A stretch of 58,189 nt of DNA from Paramarasmius palmivorus (lineage: Eukaryota; Basidiomycota; Agaricomycetes; Agaricales; Marasmiaceae): positions 1 to 58,189 of the forward strand of contig JAYKXP010000222.1 of assembly GCA_037176845.1 (NCBI GenBank). The letters are read 5' to 3'. Shown piece by piece: positions 54,654-58,189 of this stretch. Made by a program: the position numbers and the translations under genes. A model generated the notes under the pieces. It ran no database searches and was not told the DNA's origin. It saw only the letters and a list, made by a program, of their open reading frames with translations. The number at the start of each line of letters is the position of its first letter. Within the stretch, counting starts at the first letter, position 1.

Positions 54654-55213
54654 GGCGCAGGTCTATCAGGATCGTTCGAGGAGGGTTTCTTTTCTTTTTT
54701 CTTCTTTCTCGGCAGTATGGGTCTTTCTTGATAGTTAGTTTCGTATCCTCTTGCACTCGCTACCTGCAATTGTAAACGTTTTCACTTTCGCTCGGCTGAG
54801 CAACTCGGACGACTGCCGGCTAGATGCCGGGCGCTTTATTTACGGGCGTCTGTTCCCGCCTCGTGTCTGCAGGGTCGAACCCGACACGTGGTTGGTTTTT
54901 CCTTTGGCGTCGACTGGTCTTGACGACTGTGCGTGTTCACTTTTGTTCCCTGCCTCGTCTCGTCTCGTACCCCCTCTCCTCCCTCTCCTCTGTTTTCCGC
55001 CGCAGAGGATTCACAACGTTGTGGCGCAGGCGGATCAGATACGTCTTCGGAACCTTACGAAAGGTCATGGTGTACCTTCTACGGTCGTAATGAACGCTCG
55101 TCCTTTCCTTCCCCCGCCTCTGTCGCCTCTCCCGCTTCCAGACACCTTTTACTCGCGCCTGTCCCGTTCTTCCTGCCTCAAGAGAAGGTTTAGTTTTGTT
55201 GTTAGTGCACAGT
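54654..55213. other. Spacer between two NTase-fold genes
   Basis: T/C-rich, with short open frames on both strands that overlap each other (54751-55233 and 54937-55272). No domain or splice chain supports a gene. Confidence 0.4.
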
Positions 55214-56994
55214 ATGGACTCGCACGTTCCTGATGAACTGTACGTGTCACTTCGACAGCCTCTTGCGACCACGCTCGATCGTCTCGTCGATATGAGAGCC
55301 TTTTTTTTTTTCGCCTTCTAGGCTGGGACTGGCACTTGTTACATGTACTGACCGCTTCTGGTTTCCGTTTTTTTCGTCTTCTAGAGGCCAGGCCGCACAG
55401 GACGTTCTGTTGGGAGGTCCTTCCCCGAAAGAGTTGCTGGAATACCACACCCCGCCTTCCACGATCCAAAACGCTATGGCAAATTATCGAATTGGCGTCG
55501 TGACTGAAGTGATGCTCCGGTTCTTCACCTCCTTGTCAACATGGAACCTTTTTCGTCGGTGGATGTCTACCTGTGGCGCTCTGCTTGGTGGAGCACTGGT
55601 GTTGGGTTGTTTTACGGTGCCAAACACATGTCTTCCCCTCGAGATCTATGTTATCGCTGAACGGGCCAAGTTGATTATGCGCTTTCTCATTAGCATCGGT
55701 TACTCGCCCGTACGATCTACGGGGAATCGCTCTTGGTTCACGTCTCTCTCGGAGATGGTCGTCCAGGAAGATTACAGCTGCGCAAGGTCGCCCATGGCTG
55801 CTCCACACACCTCGACGGTCGACGATAGGACTTACGTCTCAGATGTTTACGAATTCGACAACCCAGAGGGTCGTCGCATCCAAGTTATAGTGCCTAAGCT
55901 TCACGCAATGGACGTGGTCCTCCACATGTCGTCCAGTGCGTATACGTCTCTCTAGCGGCGAAAATGACTATTCATTTGATTTCACAGCAAAGCACATGAA
56001 CTTCATCAGCGCTACACACATGACCATGCTCTATCCCGCTTTGACACTACAGGCTCGCGTGGAGTTTGACCATACGCTCCCTCTCGACTCCGAGCAGGCT
56101 ACGTGGCCGGGCTTTCTAGGGGAAAAGGCCTTCGTCACGAATCCCAGGCTCTCCCCGTCGGACGTTGTACAAGTAGGAACTTCTCAGGCTGCAATCACCA
56201 GAAGAGTTGGTGATAAGCATTCACTGACATTCACTCTGCACCCTTGCTCTCTTCCCCTCGACGTCTTCGCGCCGGGAAATCCCGCGCTCGTGGCTTGTCA
56301 TTCATGGCAGTTCAGGCAAGGAATTAATGGACGATCTTCGGTATCTACCATTGTCCTATCCACTCCTCGACTCCGGGAGATGTATGTCCTCTCTCCTCAC
56401 GTCCACGATGCTTTGGACGAAGGTCCAGCCCTTCCGTGGCTGTATGCTGGAATTAACACCGCTGACGGAGCTGTGACTTCGGGGCAGACAGATCGTCGAT
56501 TCGTCTCGCTGCTTTCCGATCTATACCGTTCAGTGTTGGACACTGATTCTCCTCGTTGTCGGATAGCCGAGAACATTCGGCGGAGCCTTGTCGTACATCC
56601 CCAATCTACCTCTGCCGTACAATCTGGAGTATCCTGCGTGACTTCATCGACGCTCTTCAACGCACTGTGCTCTGTCCCCGCGTTACGCGATGGATCGGCT
56701 CAGGTGAGTTTGATTTCCGTGTCGGCGTTGTCGAATATGAAATGGACCCCCTGTCAGTTCGAGTTCAAACCGGAAGGATCAGCCCACTCTGTTCGAAAGG
56801 TGGTTGGAAAGCTAGTTATTCGCGTGTCAAACTGTTCTATTGTCGAGGAGCGATGTCGACTACCTTATAGTCACCTTGTCACTTTAGAGAAGGCTGGGGT
56901 AGTTGTTGAGACAAGTAAGATATACTTCGCCGCTTTTCCCATTCAGAGACTCATTTCTCGGCAGAAGTTGATCCCGGTCTATAGTGTATCTTAG
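55214..56994 (+). CDS. NTase-fold protein, copy 3, diverged catalytic site
   Basis: The exon structure parallels copies 1 and 2. Exon 1 runs 55214-55239 (MDSHVPDEL). Exon 2 follows a CTTCTAG acceptor (55383) and ends at a GTGCGT donor near 55938. Exon 3 starts after TTTCACAG with KHMNFISATHMTMLYP. The last exon, after CTGTCAG at about 56756, starts FEFKPEG, in the position of FDMRF in copy 2, and ends at TAG 56994. The signature is altered: LLGGALVLGCF...LPLEIYV replaces SGS...DLDIL, so the first Asp is gone and the second is Glu. It also has RRVGDKHS in place of RWVGDRHCW. The fold is probably kept but metal-dependent transfer is likely lost. Product about 525 residues. Confidence 0.7.
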
Positions 56995-57221
56995 GCCATA
57001 CTTTTCTTGGGTAATCTAATTCACATTTTCTCTCTTCTGCAGCAGCGCCTGCCTTTCCCCTGTATGCCGCGACCTGTATGCCAGTTAAGGTGAGTCGCTT
57101 TCTCCCTGTTGAATGTTCAAACGTCGTGTACGGGAAGGCTAGGCCGTGTCGAAGGAATCCTATATTTACTGACTGAATCCGCTGCGCTTCCCACCAATCC
57201 CCAGCTTCTCTCTCGACTGAA

Positions 57222-57942
57222 ATGAACACCGGAAACGACAACCCGAATGCTCTTCCTTCCGAGAACGCTTTGTATTGCGCCCTCCGTGGGCTGTTGTCAG
57301 CCTCGTGGTCCGGTTAGTCGTGGTTTCTTCTCGTCAAGTCGTACTAGTGCTAAATATCGTTCTCGACCTACAGACGATTGCTCTAATGCGTTGGACACTC
57401 TCACCGAAGCGGAAACGGACGTCGTGAACGATGTGGTTGCGGCCATGGTAGCGAAAGGCAAGTTGTTTTCGAATGCAGTTCTTCTGGCGCAAACTGATGC
57501 TTTCGACATCTCAGGCTACGTCTCGAGTCACGTCGAGACTCACTACCAGCGTGGAGTGCACAATCCCAAGGCTTCTGCCGCAGTTCCTACCCTGGTGATA
57601 GTGTGTCCGACCTGTGACACGCCTGTCAATTTGCCGCCTCCAGATCAGAGGTGGTATGCGGTGTTATCTGGCCTGAGAGTGGGATGGGTACAGGGATGGT
57701 ATGTACTCCTGCGGGTGGTCTGTCATACACCTGTGCTTACCGATTGCCTCTGCAGGGAGAATGTCAAGCAGCTGGTTCTCCACGTCCCCGAGAACAAATA
57801 CTCGGCCTACGCCTCTGGCGAGGACGCTCGCAAGGCGTTTGTGATAGCGTTGGCTACTCGAGCGGTCTATGTCCACGGCCCTGCTGAGCACGCTATGGCC
57901 TACGACCCGGTTCCCGCCAACATCGGCTGGCTCTACCCGTAA
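57222..57942 (+). CDS. Protein with viroplasmin / RNase H1 N-terminal-like domain
   Basis: Exons 57222-57312, 57374-57698 and 57756-57942; all joins keep frame, giving about 200 residues. The N-terminal half is helical and hydrophilic. A CPTCDTPVNLP knuckle precedes RWYAVLSGLRVGWVQGW and, across the last intron, ENVKQLVLHVPENKYSAYASGEDARKAF. That spacing (YAV..G...G....W....V...P...Y......A...F) is the pattern of the small domain found at the N-terminus of RNase H1 and in viroplasmin, which binds RNA:DNA or dsRNA. No RNase H catalytic domain follows. Similar Cys-knuckle proteins occur in mushroom genomes. It is the last gene before the proposed Helitron 3' end, about 250 bp away. Confidence 0.7.
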
Positions 57943-58156
57943 ACGTGTTTGTTCATCAGCTATTGATAGGTCTTAGAATCGGTAATGGTCCTCGTATATG
58001 GTTCTCTTCGCCCCTTTCGCCTGAGTACTTTCCGTGTGTATACTCAGTCTTGTAATATCTACTATAATCGATATGTCACCTTTTCCGCGTCCTTCTCGGA
58101 GGCGCCCTTATCTACCATGCGAGTGACCGTCCTGCTACCCTCCCGAACTCGTGCAT

Positions 58157-58189
58157 GTTGTCGGCAGCCGACAACCCACTTCCAACTAG
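58157..58189 (+). other. Helitron-type 3' terminus: hairpin plus CTAG
   Basis: GTTGTCGG at 58157-58164 and CCGACAAC at 58168-58175 form a perfect 8-bp stem with a 3-nt loop. Ten bases follow, then CTAG at 58186-58189, the last bases of the window. A GC-containing hairpin 10 nt upstream of CTRR is the standard Helitron 3' end, where the Rep protein is thought to terminate strand transfer. The strand agrees with RepHel. The base after CTAG, expected to be T, lies outside the window. Confidence 0.7.

Larger units (their letters stand above)
5..58189 (+). mobile_element. Putative giant Helitron spanning almost the whole window
   Basis: Seen: a + strand gene with Helitron Rep (HUH and two-tyrosine) and Pif1-type helicase motifs at 41633-49786. 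The window ends with a palindrome (58157-58175), a 10-nt spacer and CTAG. A TC preceded by A lies at bases 5-6. Known: canonical Helitrons begin with TC, end with a short hairpin about 10-12 nt before CTRR, insert between A and T, and often capture host genes. Inferred: the RepHel orientation and the position of the 3' signature fit one element whose 3' terminus is the right edge. The other intron-containing genes would be cargo, and the KDZ transposon at 19571-35031 a later insertion. The 5' end is the weak point, because TC is a very common dinucleotide. A shorter Helitron starting further right is possible. Confidence 0.5.

Noticed and set aside
1..58189. Starship-like element
   Set aside because: No tyrosine-recombinase (DUF3435) captain gene; the transposition genes seen are HUH RepHel and KDZ.
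1..58189. CRISPR array, rRNA operon or tRNA genes
   Set aside because: No regularly spaced repeats with unique spacers, and no rRNA or tRNA cloverleaf pattern was found by reading.

Overview
The window looks like nuclear DNA of a basidiomycete fungus, most likely a mushroom-forming Agaricomycete. Genes are interrupted by many short introns of about 45-75 bases (GTRNGT...YAG, several with a CTAAC/CTGAC branch site). The protein families are typical of that group: F-box-like proteins with a nucleotidyltransferase fold, a DUF6589-type remnant, a KDZ transposon with a TET/JBP dioxygenase, and a large Helitron Rep-helicase with a C-terminal cysteine-peptidase-like domain.

My main structural reading is a nested mobile element. 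The outer layer may be one very large Helitron. Its RepHel gene is on the + strand (41633-49786). The last bases of the window have the geometry of a Helitron 3' terminus: an 8-bp stem at 58157-58175, a 10-nt spacer, then CTAG at 58186-58189. Near the left edge a TC preceded by A lies at bases 5-6. If both ends are right, nearly the whole window is one element of about 58 kb, and the intron-containing genes around RepHel are cargo. The 3' end is well supported; the 5' end is weak.

Left arm (1-19570). The first 2.4 kb have no confident gene. Then follow gene A (2436-3723), an F-box-like gene on the minus strand (3915-4983), a small acidic minus-strand gene (5237-5720), a partly resolved plus-strand gene (about 7168-7755), a four-exon minus-strand gene (8423-9643), a micro-exon-rich gene (10506-13564), a decayed DUF6589-type gene (15115-16702) and the 5' half of an NTase-fold gene (18197-19570).

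Inner layer (19571-35031). This is an apparently complete KDZ (Kyakuja-Dileera-Zisupton) DNA transposon of 15.46 kb. It has ~106-bp terminal inverted repeats and an imperfect 8-bp target-site duplication. It carries a long accessory gene, a TET/JBP 2-oxoglutarate dioxygenase, two related short genes, a Ras-family small GTPase with a CAAX end, a 27-bp minisatellite and the KDZ transposase. It is inserted in exon 3 of the NTase-fold gene, whose remaining exons continue at 35040-35714.

Right arm (35032-58189). The rest of the split gene is followed by a small gene (36077-36467), a long multi-exon gene of unknown function (37269-41571), RepHel, a 395-bp foldback/MITE-like element (50381-50775), a second copy of gene A (50948-52141), two more NTase-fold genes (52700-54653 and 55214-56994), and a gene with a putative RNase H1-N-like/viroplasmin-like domain (57222-57942) just inside the proposed Helitron 3' end. 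Gene A and the NTase-fold family occur in both arms, which points to duplication inside the element.

All exon structures are my own reading of splice signals and paralog comparison; no database search was run.
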